A stretch of DNA of 64,000 nt from Ramlibacter sp. (lineage in GTDB: Bacteria; Pseudomonadota; Gammaproteobacteria; Burkholderiales; Burkholderiaceae_C). The first letter of the stretch is position 1. Every line of letters begins with the position of its first letter. Both the position numbers and the translations under genes were made by a program. Below the pieces are notes generated by a model. It saw only the letters and a list, made by a program, of their open reading frames with translations. It was not told where the DNA came from and did not search any database. Positions 8,610 to 21,088 of the stretch are shown here, in pieces. The stretch covers positions 2,852,001-2,916,000 of the forward strand of contig JAHBZM010000001.1 of NCBI GenBank assembly GCA_019635435.1, in the 5' to 3' direction.

Positions 8610-8735
8610 ATGAAGCACCTGCCCTTGTTGCCACTGCAAATCGCCGCCCTCTCGCTCGCCGTGGTGCGCGGCCTGGGCGAGTTCGCGAGCCTGCAGGCCT
8701 GGCGGCTGCGCGACCGCCTGGCACGGCGCGGCTGA
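8610..8735 (+). CDS. Small 41-residue protein with PHO-box promoter (unknown function)
   Basis: The ORF begins MKHLPLLPLQIAALSLAVV and ends in a basic tail (WRLRDRLARRG). The first 20 residues are hydrophobic enough for a membrane anchor or a membrane-binding helix; the rest is amphipathic and arginine-rich. The ribosome-binding site is weak (GAAAG). It stands alone between the divergent M14 gene and the convergent MOSC gene, about 20 bases after the predicted transcription start. I do not recognise the protein. Support comes from the promoter match and codon use like the neighbours, not from homology. Confidence 0.55.
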   Translation: MKHLPLLPLQIAALSLAVVRGLGEFASLQAWRLRDRLARRG

Positions 8736-8745
8736 GGCGTCAGGC

Positions 8746-9297
8746 CTAAACCGGCTGCAACGCCTGATGGGGCAGCGCGGGCAGCATCACGTCAATGCTG
8801 TCTCCCACGCGAAGGTCGCCGCCGATGCGCACGACGGCCATCACCCCCGCCTTGCGCACCAAACCACCCGCCGCATCGCGGTCCAGCACCGCGTTCATCA
8901 GGCCCGCACGGAAGCGGTTGATCTGCTGGCAGGGATTGCGCAGGCCGGTGATTTCGAGCACCGCTTCGGAACCGATGCGCAGAAAGGTCCCCGCAGGCAG
9001 GCCAAGCAAATCCAGGCCGGATGTGGTGACGTTCTCACCGAGCGATCCGGGCGCGACATCGAAACCCCGTCCGGACAGTTCCTCGAGCAGTTCGGCATGC
9101 AGCAGATGGACTTGGCGCAGGTTCGGCTGCGTCGGGTCACGGGCAACGCGCGAGCGGTGCTGCACGGTCACTCCCGCATGGGCATCCCCCTCCCCCCCCA
9201 GGCCAGCCAGCAGACGGATCTGCGGCCTGCTGGCTTTGCTGAATCCATGCTCCGCACTCTGATGCAGAGCCAGGACAGTCGCGGCAGGTCGGCTCAT
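8746..9297 (-). CDS. MOSC domain-containing protein
   Basis: 183 residues over a single MOSC domain, the sulfur-carrier fold found in molybdenum cofactor sulfurases and YiiM-like proteins. Family features include LGEN near 86-89 and NPCQQI at 121-126, with the cysteine typical of the fold. It probably handles sulfur or N-hydroxylated substrates with a molybdoenzyme; no partner is nearby. Its start overlaps the glmM stop (ATGA), so it is the last gene of the folP-glmM operon, a tie that says little about function. Confidence 0.85.
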   Translation of the reverse strand: MSRPAATVLALHQSAEHGFSKASRPQIRLLAGLGGEGDAHAGVTVQHRSRVARDPTQPNLRQVHLLHAELLEELSGRGFDVAPGSLGENVTTSGLDLLGLPAGTFLRIGSEAVLEITGLRNPCQQINRFRAGLMNAVLDRDAAGGLVRKAGVMAVVRIGGDLRVGDSIDVMLPALPHQALQPV

Positions 9298-10652
9298 CCC
9301 GCCTTGACCGCGTCCACCAGCCGCTGCGCACAGGCCTGGGCCTGGGCTTCGTCACGCGCCTCGACCATCACGCGCAGCAGGGGTTCGGTGCCGCTGGCAC
9401 GGATCAGCACGCGGCCGGTGTTGCCGAGCTCTGCCTCGACGGCGCGGGTTTCGCTGGCCAGCAAGGTGTTGGCCTTCCAGTCCTGGCCAGGGCGCAGGCG
9501 CACATTGATCAGCGTCTGCGGGAACAGCGTCACGTCGGCCAGCAGCTGCGCCAGCGTGCGGCCGCTGCGCACGCAGGCCTGCAGCACCTGCAGCGCGCTG
9601 ATCAGGCCATCGCCCGTGGTGTGCTTGTCCAGCGCCAGCAGGTGGCCCGAGCCTTCGCCGCCCAGGATCCAGCGGTTCTTCTCGAGTTCTTCCAGCACAT
9701 AGCGGTCGCCCACCTTGGCGCGCACAAACTGCAGGCCCCGCGCCTTGAGCGCCACCTCGACCGCCATGTTGGTCATGAGCGTACCCACCACGCCACCCAG
9801 GCCGCCATTCACGTCCGGGCCGTTGGCGGGCTGGCGGTCCAGCCGCTCGCTGGCCATGAGGTAGAGCAGCTCGTCGCCGTTGTACAGGCGCCCCGCGCCA
9901 TCGACCACCTGCAGGCGGTCGGCGTCACCATCCAGGGCCACGCCGTAGTCGGCATGGTTGGCCTTGACCGCGCGCACCAGCGCCTCGGGATGGGTGGCAC
10001 CCACCTCGTGGTTGATGTTCAGGCCATCGGGCGCGCAACCGATGGAGATCACCTCGGCGCCCAGTTCGTGAAAGACCATGGGCGCGATCTGGTAGGCCGC
10101 GCCATGCGCGGCATCGACCACGATCTTCAGCCCCTTGAGCGTGAGGTCGCTGGCATAGGTGCTCTTGCAGAATTCGACATAGCGGCCCGCCGCGTCGTCC
10201 AGCCGGCGCGCCTTGCCCAGCGAGGCCGAGTCGGCCCACACGGGCGCTTCCTCCAGCGCGGCCTCCACCGCCTCTTCCCAGGCATCGGTGAGCTTGGTGC
10301 CCTGCGCGCTGAAGAACTTGATGCCGTTGTCGGGGTAGGCGTTGTGGCTGGCGCTGATGACCACGCCCAGCGAGGCGCGCTGGGCCCGCGTGAGGTAGGC
10401 CACGCCCGGCGTGGGCAGGGGCCCGAGCAGCACCACATCGACCCCGGCCGAGTTGAAGCCTGACTCAAGCGCGCTTTCCAGCATGTAGCCCGAGATGCGC
10501 GTGTCCTTGCCGATCAGCACCGTCGGCCTGTCCTCGGTGCGCTTGAGCACGCGGCCCACGGCATGGGCCAGCCTCAGCACGAAATCGGGTGTGATGGGCA
10601 ACTGGCCCACGGTGCCCCGGATGCCATCGGTGCCAAAGTACTTCCTGCTCAT
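9294..10652 (-). CDS. glmM: Phosphoglucosamine mutase
   Basis: 452 residues, about the usual length. The phosphoserine loop ISASHN (99-104, S102), the metal loop DGDADR near 243-248 and the C-terminal phosphate loop SGTEPLLRVMVE are intact. It converts glucosamine-6-phosphate to glucosamine-1-phosphate for UDP-GlcNAc, hence peptidoglycan and lipid A. The order ftsH-folP-glmM is conserved in many proteobacteria. Start and stop overlap the neighbours by 4 bases on both sides. Confidence 0.97.
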   Translation of the reverse strand: MSRKYFGTDGIRGTVGQLPITPDFVLRLAHAVGRVLKRTEDRPTVLIGKDTRISGYMLESALESGFNSAGVDVVLLGPLPTPGVAYLTRAQRASLGVVISASHNAYPDNGIKFFSAQGTKLTDAWEEAVEAALEEAPVWADSASLGKARRLDDAAGRYVEFCKSTYASDLTLKGLKIVVDAAHGAAYQIAPMVFHELGAEVISIGCAPDGLNINHEVGATHPEALVRAVKANHADYGVALDGDADRLQVVDGAGRLYNGDELLYLMASERLDRQPANGPDVNGGLGGVVGTLMTNMAVEVALKARGLQFVRAKVGDRYVLEELEKNRWILGGEGSGHLLALDKHTTGDGLISALQVLQACVRSGRTLAQLLADVTLFPQTLINVRLRPGQDWKANTLLASETRAVEAELGNTGRVLIRASGTEPLLRVMVEARDEAQAQACAQRLVDAVKAG

Positions 10653-11506
10653 GGCCTTGTCCCTTTTGTATTGACTGCTCCTGAAATTGTAGCGGCCAGC
10701 ACCTGCAGCGCGGCCACGGTGTCCTTCACGTCATGCACCCGGACGATGCGCGCGCCGCGGTCCACCGCGAGCAGGGCGGCCGCCACGCTGGGCACCAGGC
10801 GGTCCTGCACCTCCAGCCCCGTCACCGCGCCCAGGGATGACTTGCGCGACCAGCCGGCCAGCAGCGGGTAGCCGGCGGCCAGCAGTTCGTCCTGGCGCGC
10901 CAGCAGCGCGAAGTTCTGCGCCACGGTCTTGCCGAAGCCAATGCCCGCGTCCCACACAATCCGGTCCCTTTGGGCCTGGAGTCCAATCAGGGCGGCCGTT
11001 TGCTGCTCTAAAAATGAGAGCACCTGGGGCACCACGTCGCCGCTCATGGGCGAGACCTGCATGGTCTGGGGATCACGGTGCATGTGCATCAGGCAAACGC
11101 CACACTGGCCATGGCGCGCCACGACCTCGCGCGCTCCGGGGCGGCGCAGCGCCCATACGTCGTTGATGATGTCGGCGCCCAGGTCCAGCACGGCCTGCAT
11201 CACCTCGGGCTTGCAGGTGTCCACCGACACCGGCACGCCCAGCGCGACCGCACCGCGCACCACGGGCAGCACCCGGGCCAGTTCCTCATCCAGCGGCACG
11301 GCCGGGCTGCCGGGGCGGGTGGATTCGCCGCCAATGTCCAGGATGTGCGCGCCTTGCCGGAGCAACCTCTCGCAATGGGCCAGCGCGGCCGAAGCGTCCT
11401 CGTGCTGTCCGCCATCCGAGAACGAGTCGGGCGTGACGTTGACGATGCCCATCACCTGGGGCTGCGAAAGATCGATGCGAAAGCGGGAGGTCTGCCAGTG
11501 CTGCAT
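10649..11506 (-). CDS. folP: Dihydropteroate synthase, with antisense repeat copy
   Basis: 285 residues. VNVTPDSFSDGG (22-33), GGESTRPG (59-66), GIGFGK and GWSRKS are the pterin and pABA-site motifs. It joins pABA with the pterin pyrophosphate in folate synthesis. Roughly residues 162-179 (LSFLEQQTAALIGLQAQ) are encoded by the complement of repeat copy R7, in a helix region that varies in the family. The C-terminus (near AATISGAV) may hold a 3'-half remnant. The ATG at 11506 is the likely start; the open frame is longer. Confidence 0.95.
   Translation of the reverse strand: MQHWQTSRFRIDLSQPQVMGIVNVTPDSFSDGGQHEDASAALAHCERLLRQGAHILDIGGESTRPGSPAVPLDEELARVLPVVRGAVALGVPVSVDTCKPEVMQAVLDLGADIINDVWALRRPGAREVVARHGQCGVCLMHMHRDPQTMQVSPMSGDVVPQVLSFLEQQTAALIGLQAQRDRIVWDAGIGFGKTVAQNFALLARQDELLAAGYPLLAGWSRKSSLGAVTGLEVQDRLVPSVAAALLAVDRGARIVRVHDVKDTVAALQVLAATISGAVNTKGTRP
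10970..11023 (+). repeat. Dispersed repeat, copy R7, antisense inside folP
   Basis: Contains CTGGAGTCCAATCAGGGCGG and the hairpin TGCTCT-7-AGAGCA. The usual hairpin arms are TGCTAT/ATAGCA; here both arms changed so that pairing is kept. The reverse strand is read through as folP. Confidence 0.65.
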
Positions 11507-11533
11507 GGCCTGATTGTCACCTGCGGCGGGCAT

Positions 11534-11556
11534 GAAAAAGGGGCCCGAAGGCCCCC
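11534..11556 (-). terminator. Rho-independent terminator after ftsH
   Basis: On the minus strand a GC-rich stem (GGGGCC and GGCCCC arms) closes a TTCG loop and is followed by TTTTT. It lies between the ftsH stop and the folP start, so folP may depend on read-through or its own promoter. Confidence 0.8.
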
Positions 11557-11582
11557 TGCATCGCGATGGCTCGCGGTCGAGA

Positions 11583-13502
<1,920 letters not shown>

Positions 13503-13541
13503 CTGGGGCTCCGATAGGAAGACTAGGACTACGTGCGACCC

Positions 13542-13558
13542 ATTTTAGGTCTTTCAAG
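13542..13558 (-). promoter_or_regulatory. Possible ftsH promoter elements
   Basis: In the 127-base gap between rlmE and ftsH, the minus strand holds GCGCTTGAAAG (around 13558), a good match to a sigma-32 -35 element, and TAAAAT (13547-13542). The two do not form one canonical promoter, and no clear sigma-32 -10 follows. Weak call. Confidence 0.3.
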
Positions 13559-13629
13559 CGCCTGCATGATGTATTTTCGCTACGGAGGCCATTGAGCCAG
13601 CAAGGCTTATGGGCGCTGATCGCAGCGGC

Positions 13630-14292
13630 TTATGGCAGCGGTTTGAGCCCCATTCCCACCAGAAAAGTCTCGGAAGACTTGTCACGCGAGGCCTTGGGCT
13701 TGATCGGCTTGACCACCCGGAACGCCTCCTTGAACAGCTTGACGACCGGGTTGTAACCACTGCCGTGGAACACCTTGGCCACCAGGGCGCCCTCGGGTTT
13801 CATGTGGTGGCGGGCAAAATCCACGGCCAATTCGACCAGGTGTTCGACGCGCGCGGCGTCGGCTGACGCGATGCCCGAGAGGTTGGGCGCCATGTCGGAC
13901 ACCACCACATCGGCCTTGCGCCCGGCCACCATGGCTTCCAGCTGGGCCAGCACCTGCGGCTCGCGGAAGTCGCCCTGCAGGAAATCCACCCCCTCGATCG
14001 GCTCCATGGGCAGGATGTCCAGCGCGATGATGGTGCCGTTGAGCGCGCCCGCCGCGGCCCCCTCGGGCGACAGCTTGCGCCGCAGGTATTGGCTCCAGGC
14101 GCCCGGGGTCGAGCCCAGGTCCACCACCAGGTGCCCGGGCCGGATCAGCCCCAGGGTGTCGTCGATCTCCTTGAGCTTGTAGGCCGCGCGTGCGCGGTAG
14201 CCCTCGCGGGTGGCGAGCTTGACGTACGGGTCGTTGATGTGGTCATGCAACCACGCCTTGTTGACCTTCTTGCCTTTGGGATTGGTTTTCAT
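13630..14292 (-). CDS. rlmE: 23S rRNA (uridine-2'-O)-methyltransferase RlmE
   Basis: 220 residues. The SAM site DLGSTPGAW (58-66) and the catalytic tetrad K39, D133 (in SDMAPN), K173 and E208 match RrmJ/FtsJ. It methylates U2552 of 23S rRNA at a late step of 50S assembly. Next gene on the strand is ftsH; yhbY, also involved in 50S maturation, is divergent 30 bases away. ATG at 14292. Confidence 0.95.
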   Translation of the reverse strand: MKTNPKGKKVNKAWLHDHINDPYVKLATREGYRARAAYKLKEIDDTLGLIRPGHLVVDLGSTPGAWSQYLRRKLSPEGAAAGALNGTIIALDILPMEPIEGVDFLQGDFREPQVLAQLEAMVAGRKADVVVSDMAPNLSGIASADAARVEHLVELAVDFARHHMKPEGALVAKVFHGSGYNPVVKLFKEAFRVVKPIKPKASRDKSSETFLVGMGLKPLP

Positions 14293-14322
14293 CGGGTTAC
14301 CGCTGACAGGGATAATACGGCC

Positions 14323-14796
14323 ATGCCTGCCATTCAACTCACCATCGCCCAACGCAAGGAACACCGCGCCGAGGCCCACCACCTGAACCCGGTGGTCATG
14401 ATCGGCAACGATGGCCTGACCGCCGCGGTGAAGAAGGAGACCGACGCGGCGCTCAACGCCCACGGACTCATCAAGATCCGCGTGCTCGGTGACGACCGGG
14501 CCCAGCGCGAAGCCATGTACCTCGCGCTGGCCGACGAGCTCCAGGCCGCGCCGATCCAGCACATCGGCAAGCTGCTGGTGCTCTGGCGGCCCAAGCCGGC
14601 CAGGGAACGGGCCGACGACGAGGACCGGATGCCCGGCCCGCGCGACGTCAAGGTCGTCAAATACAGCAAGCGCCCGGGCCAGCGCCCCGAGATCAAGACC
14701 CTGCGCGTGCTGGGCAACCAGCGCCTGACGCCGGGTGGCCAGATCAAGCGCGCCAAACCCAAGAAAAAGTCGGTCAAGAAGGTCCGGCCCGACTGA
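14323..14796 (+). CDS. yhbY: YhbY-family RNA-binding protein
   Basis: 157 residues. The CRS1/YhbY (CRM) domain fills the first 95, with the family motif around VMIGNDGLT. The extra C-terminal tail is strongly basic (KPKKKSVKKVRPD), probably for RNA contact. It associates with pre-50S particles in E. coli. TAATAC at about 14313 can be its -10. Shares the gap with divergent rlmE. It converges on the DUF4149-like gene with no spacer. Confidence 0.9.
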   Translation: MPAIQLTIAQRKEHRAEAHHLNPVVMIGNDGLTAAVKKETDAALNAHGLIKIRVLGDDRAQREAMYLALADELQAAPIQHIGKLLVLWRPKPARERADDEDRMPGPRDVKVVKYSKRPGQRPEIKTLRVLGNQRLTPGGQIKRAKPKKKSVKKVRPD

Positions 14797-15216
14797 TCAG
14801 CTGGCCCGGGCGCTGGTCTTCCACAGCACCACGCCCGCGCACAGCCACTGCAGCAGGTACATGCCGCTGCCCACGGCATGCCACAGCCTGAGGTTCTCGC
14901 GCGCCACGATGCGCGGCGCAACCGCAAACTCCGCCAGCAGCGCCAGCAGCAGCCCGCCCACTATGAAAACCATAGCGCGCTGTGCCCAGCTGGCGTGGAC
15001 TACCGCATCTTTTGGCTTCAAAGCCAGCAGCAGGACCAGGCCACAGGCCACCGAAACCCAGGTCTGGGCGGTGAAGAGCCTGGCGGCCATGCCGCCGGCC
15101 ATGGCCGGCGTGGGCAGGTGGGCGAACAGCAGAGGAACCACCAGAAACCCCACGGTGCTCAGGCTGCCCCACCACAGGGCCGCCAGCAGGACCGGCAGGC
15201 GTTCACGGACGTTCAC
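14797..15216 (-). CDS. DUF4149/TMEM205-like membrane protein with in-frame repeat
   Basis: 139 residues, four predicted membrane helices (about 9-31, 48-66, 80-97, 113-132). The family is known only as small integral membrane proteins of unknown function. Residues 70-87, the end of the second loop and start of the third helix, are encoded by repeat copy R4. The repeat sequence VFIVGG has become part of the helix. The gene follows greA on the same strand with a 14-base gap. Confidence 0.78.
   Translation of the reverse strand: MNVRERLPVLLAALWWGSLSTVGFLVVPLLFAHLPTPAMAGGMAARLFTAQTWVSVACGLVLLLALKPKDAVVHASWAQRAMVFIVGGLLLALLAEFAVAPRIVARENLRLWHAVGSGMYLLQWLCAGVVLWKTSARAS
14956..15009 (-). repeat. 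Dispersed repeat, copy R4, in frame inside the DUF4149-like gene
   Basis: On the minus strand it contains GATGCGGTAGTCCACGCC and ends GGTTTTCATAGTGGGC; the arms CTATG/CATAG pair. Translated DAVVHASWAQRAMVFIVG, it aligns without gaps with copy R2. Confidence 0.75.
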
Positions 15217-15230
15217 GGCCAGGCGCCAGT

Positions 15231-15707
15231 TCAGAGGTAGTGGACGGCCACGATCTCGTAGCGCTTGATGCCACCGGGCGCCTGCACCTCGGCGGTGTCG
15301 CCCTCTTCCTTGCCGATCAGCGCGCGGGCGATCGGGCTGGAGATGTTGATCAGGCCCTGTTTGAGGTCGGCCTCGTCCTCGCCCACGATCTGGTACCTGA
15401 CGGCCTCGCCCGTGCTTTCTTCCTCGAGTTCCACGGTGGCGCCAAACACCACCTTGCCACCGGCGTCCAGCGCCGCGGGGTCGATGATCTGGGCTGCCGA
15501 CAGCTTGCCCTCCACTTCCTGGATGCGGCCTTCGATGAAGCCCTGGCGGTCCTTGGCAGCCTCGTATTCGGCGTTTTCGCTCAGGTCGCCCTGGGCCCGC
15601 GCCTCGGCGATCGCGTTGATCACCCAGGGGCGCTGGACGGTCTTGAGCTCATGCAGTTCGGCCTTGAGTTTCTCGGCGCCGCGTTTCGTGATGGGGATGG
15701 TGGCCAT
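15231..15707 (-). CDS. greA: Transcription elongation factor GreA
   Basis: 158 residues. N-terminal coiled coil with the acidic tip residues D41 and E44 in GDLSENAEYEAAKDRQ, as in E. coli, then the FKBP-like C-terminal domain. It stimulates transcript cleavage in backtracked RNA polymerase. ATG at 15707. Its leader carries a terminator-like hairpin (see separate entry), as the E. coli greA leader does. Confidence 0.97.
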   Translation of the reverse strand: MATIPITKRGAEKLKAELHELKTVQRPWVINAIAEARAQGDLSENAEYEAAKDRQGFIEGRIQEVEGKLSAAQIIDPAALDAGGKVVFGATVELEEESTGEAVRYQIVGEDEADLKQGLINISSPIARALIGKEEGDTAEVQAPGGIKRYEIVAVHYL

Positions 15708-15720
15708 GTTTCTCGCTCTC

Positions 15721-15754
15721 CAAAAGCAAACCGCCGGGCGTTTCCGCTCGGCGG
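15721..15754 (-). terminator. Terminator-like hairpin in the greA leader
   Basis: On the minus strand a 10-base stem with one mismatch (CCGCCGAGCG and CGCCCGGCGG) around a GAAA loop is followed by TTTGCTTTTG. It lies between the predicted greA promoter and the ATG. It may end transcripts from the hydrolase gene upstream, attenuate greA, or both. Confidence 0.65.
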
Positions 15755-15769
15755 TGTGTGTAGGCATCA

Positions 15770-15797
15770 ATTATGCCGCGATTGGCTCGGGCTTCAA
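15770..15797 (-). promoter_or_regulatory. Predicted greA promoter
   Basis: TTGAAG (15797-15792) and CATAAT (15775-15770) with a 16-base spacer on the minus strand. The transcript would start near 15763, giving a leader of about 55 bases that includes the hairpin. Confidence 0.6.
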
Positions 15798-15825
15798 GCC
15801 CCCGCCCGGCAAGCTCCCCGGGGGT

Positions 15826-16554
15826 TCAGTCGCGGCCGGCCTCGACCACTTTCCGGGCGGCCAGCGCCGGGTTGGTGAAGCAGACCTCGTGGCTGCCCTC
15901 CCCCTCCACGAGCCGGAACAGGCCCAGGCGCTCCGACAGCCGGGGATGCCAGGGCAGGCTGTGGGGCATGGCGGCGTCCTGCTGGAAATTGAGGTAGCTC
16001 TTGCCGAGCTCCAGCGCCGCCAGTTCGCCCGCGAGCGCCACCGGCTCGGTAAAGGTCCGGTAGGGTTGGGGGTTCAGGCGGTCAAAGCTGCTTTGGGCCA
16101 GCGCGGCATCGGCATCGTTGATGAAGGCCTCGCGCCAGACCGGGTAAGGCAGCATCACGGCATTGCCGCCGGCCGCGGCCACGCCATCGAACAGCGCCTT
16201 GTAGTGTGGCGGCACCATGTCATTGAGGCATTCGCCATCCAGCGGAACAAAGGCATTCCAGTACACCAGCCGGCGCAGGCGGGCCGCCACCCGCACGGCC
16301 GCCTGGCTGATGACCATGCCGCCGTAGCTGTGCCCCACCAGCCGCACGTCGCGCAGGTCGTTCTTCTCCAGAAAGTCCACCAGCGACTGGACGGCCTCGC
16401 TCAGGCCGGACGTGGCGCGGTCATCCCCGGGCCGGTTGCCGGCCAGCGTGGGGCAGTGCACGGTGTGCCCCATGGCGCGCATGTGGCTGGCCACGGGCTC
16501 CATCAGTTCACCGGTGTGCCAGGCACCGTGAACCAGAACATAGGTATCTGCCAT
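15826..16554 (-). CDS. Alpha/beta hydrolase
   Basis: 242 residues, alpha/beta-hydrolase fold similar to esterase/salicylate-esterase-like plant and bacterial enzymes. Oxyanion HG at 9-10, nucleophile S76 in GHSYGG (74-79), candidate catalytic histidine in EGSHEVCF near the C-terminus. No signal peptide. The start has AAGGAGA four bases upstream. The AraC-type gene lies just upstream on the same strand and may regulate it. Substrate unknown. Confidence 0.85.
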   Translation of the reverse strand: MADTYVLVHGAWHTGELMEPVASHMRAMGHTVHCPTLAGNRPGDDRATSGLSEAVQSLVDFLEKNDLRDVRLVGHSYGGMVISQAAVRVAARLRRLVYWNAFVPLDGECLNDMVPPHYKALFDGVAAAGGNAVMLPYPVWREAFINDADAALAQSSFDRLNPQPYRTFTEPVALAGELAALELGKSYLNFQQDAAMPHSLPWHPRLSERLGLFRLVEGEGSHEVCFTNPALAARKVVEAGRD

Positions 16555-16699
16555 CAATGTCTCCTTGGTTTGAAATCGGCCCCCGCAACGGCGGACGGCA
16601 ACCAAGGTTAGGCGCCACCTGGCAAGACAAATGGCGCGTTCGCGCCGCCCTGATGGCCGGTTTGTGCCAGCGGGCCGGTGAGGGGGTGGGAGCGGCCGG

Positions 16700-17692
16700 T
16701 CAGCCGCCGAGGCGAAGGCGCCGCCAGCGCGCCGGGGTGACCCCGTGGGCGCGCTGGAACTCCCGCACAAAGTGCGAGGCGTCGGCAAAACCACTGCGCC
16801 GCCCCACTTCGGCCACCGTGAGCCGGGCCAGGCGCGGCTGCGCCAGCAACTGGGCGGCCTCGGCCACGCGCAACGCCCTCAGGTGGCCTGCGAAGGTCGT
16901 GTCCTGGCTTGCGAAGGCGCGGTGCAGCGTTCGCGCCGAGACGCCCAGCTCTTGCGCCACGCGGTCGGCGGTGAGGCCGGGCTGGGCCAATTGCTCGCGC
17001 AGCAGCTTCAGGGCTCTGGCAGTCAGCCCGTCGCTGGCCGTCTGGCGCTCAGGCGCCCCCGGCTCCAGCGCCGAGGACAGCATGGCGCCGATCTGGTCGG
17101 CCAGCACGGCCTGGGGGTACTGAACGGCCAGGCCCGGGTCGTCGCCCAGCTGCAGGCACAGCGCCGACAGCGCCCGGCCCCAGCCCTGGTCACGCGCCAC
17201 CACGCGCGGCGCCCGGTGATCGAGCCGGGCCAGCCAGCGGCCGACCCAGGCGCGTGGCATCTGGACCGACAGGCAAGCCACCGAGTGCGGGAAATGCAGC
17301 TCGTAGGCCTGGGCCGCATCGACCAGCACCGCGTCGCCGGGCCGCAGCTGGGCAAGGTGCCCACCCTGGCGCACATGCCAGGCCGTTTCCAGTTGCGTGA
17401 TGAGGTAGAACGGATGCTGGCGGCCCCGCGCGATGGCGCCTGGCGTACGGTACACATCCTGGGTCGAGGCCACCACGCGGTTGAAGCTGATGGTGTCCAG
17501 CGCCAGGCTGGTCAACGATCCGTCAAATGAGCCTGCCTCGCGCGAGCTGCAGTCCATTTCCAGGAAGGCCTCGCAGATCGCGCCCACCCAGTAGTCCAGC
17601 CGCTGCGCTGGCGCCACGGCGTCGGTGGACCAGCGGCGCAAGGCCGGCGCGGGCGCAGAAGAAGAAATGGCGGCCAGATCCATGGCCGCCAT
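16700..17692 (-). CDS. AraC-family transcriptional regulator
   Basis: 330 residues. N-terminal cupin-like sensing domain (about 35-200) of the AraC-binding-like type, then two helix-turn-helix units at about 225-325 (ADRVAQELGVSARTLHRAF; the second near FADASHFVREFQRAHG). 145 bases separate it from the hydrolase gene downstream, its most likely target. Ligand not predictable. M1 and M4 are both possible starts. Confidence 0.88.
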   Translation of the reverse strand: MAAMDLAAISSSAPAPALRRWSTDAVAPAQRLDYWVGAICEAFLEMDCSSREAGSFDGSLTSLALDTISFNRVVASTQDVYRTPGAIARGRQHPFYLITQLETAWHVRQGGHLAQLRPGDAVLVDAAQAYELHFPHSVACLSVQMPRAWVGRWLARLDHRAPRVVARDQGWGRALSALCLQLGDDPGLAVQYPQAVLADQIGAMLSSALEPGAPERQTASDGLTARALKLLREQLAQPGLTADRVAQELGVSARTLHRAFASQDTTFAGHLRALRVAEAAQLLAQPRLARLTVAEVGRRSGFADASHFVREFQRAHGVTPARWRRLRLGG

Positions 17693-17755
17693 TTAACGTG
17701 AGCACACGTGGCCTGACAAGCGGACCCGCCCGAGGGCGGCCACCCGCCTCCCGGC

Positions 17756-21004
<3,249 letters not shown>

Positions 21005-21018
21005 GTTCGCTCTCGCAG

Positions 21019-21086
21019 GACCGCTCCAAGGGAGCGAAGGCCCCCTCGGGGGGCAGTGAAACGGCGCAGCCGTGAACGTGGGGGTT
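21019..21086 (-). repeat. Intercistronic GC-rich hairpin element between carA and carB
   Basis: Three small inverted repeats in a row: ACGGC/GCCGT, GCCCCC/GGGGGC and GCTCC/GGAGC. Elements with CCCCCCGAGGGGGC and GCTCCCTTGGAGC are, from memory, widespread between genes in Comamonadaceae. Here it sits within an operon and fills nearly all of the gap. Confidence 0.6.
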
Positions 21087-21088
21087 GA

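Noticed and set aside
13560..13645. Repeated GGCTTATGG and GCTACGG segments in the rlmE-ftsH gap as another repeat family
   Set aside because: Too short and seen only here; no second copy in the window.
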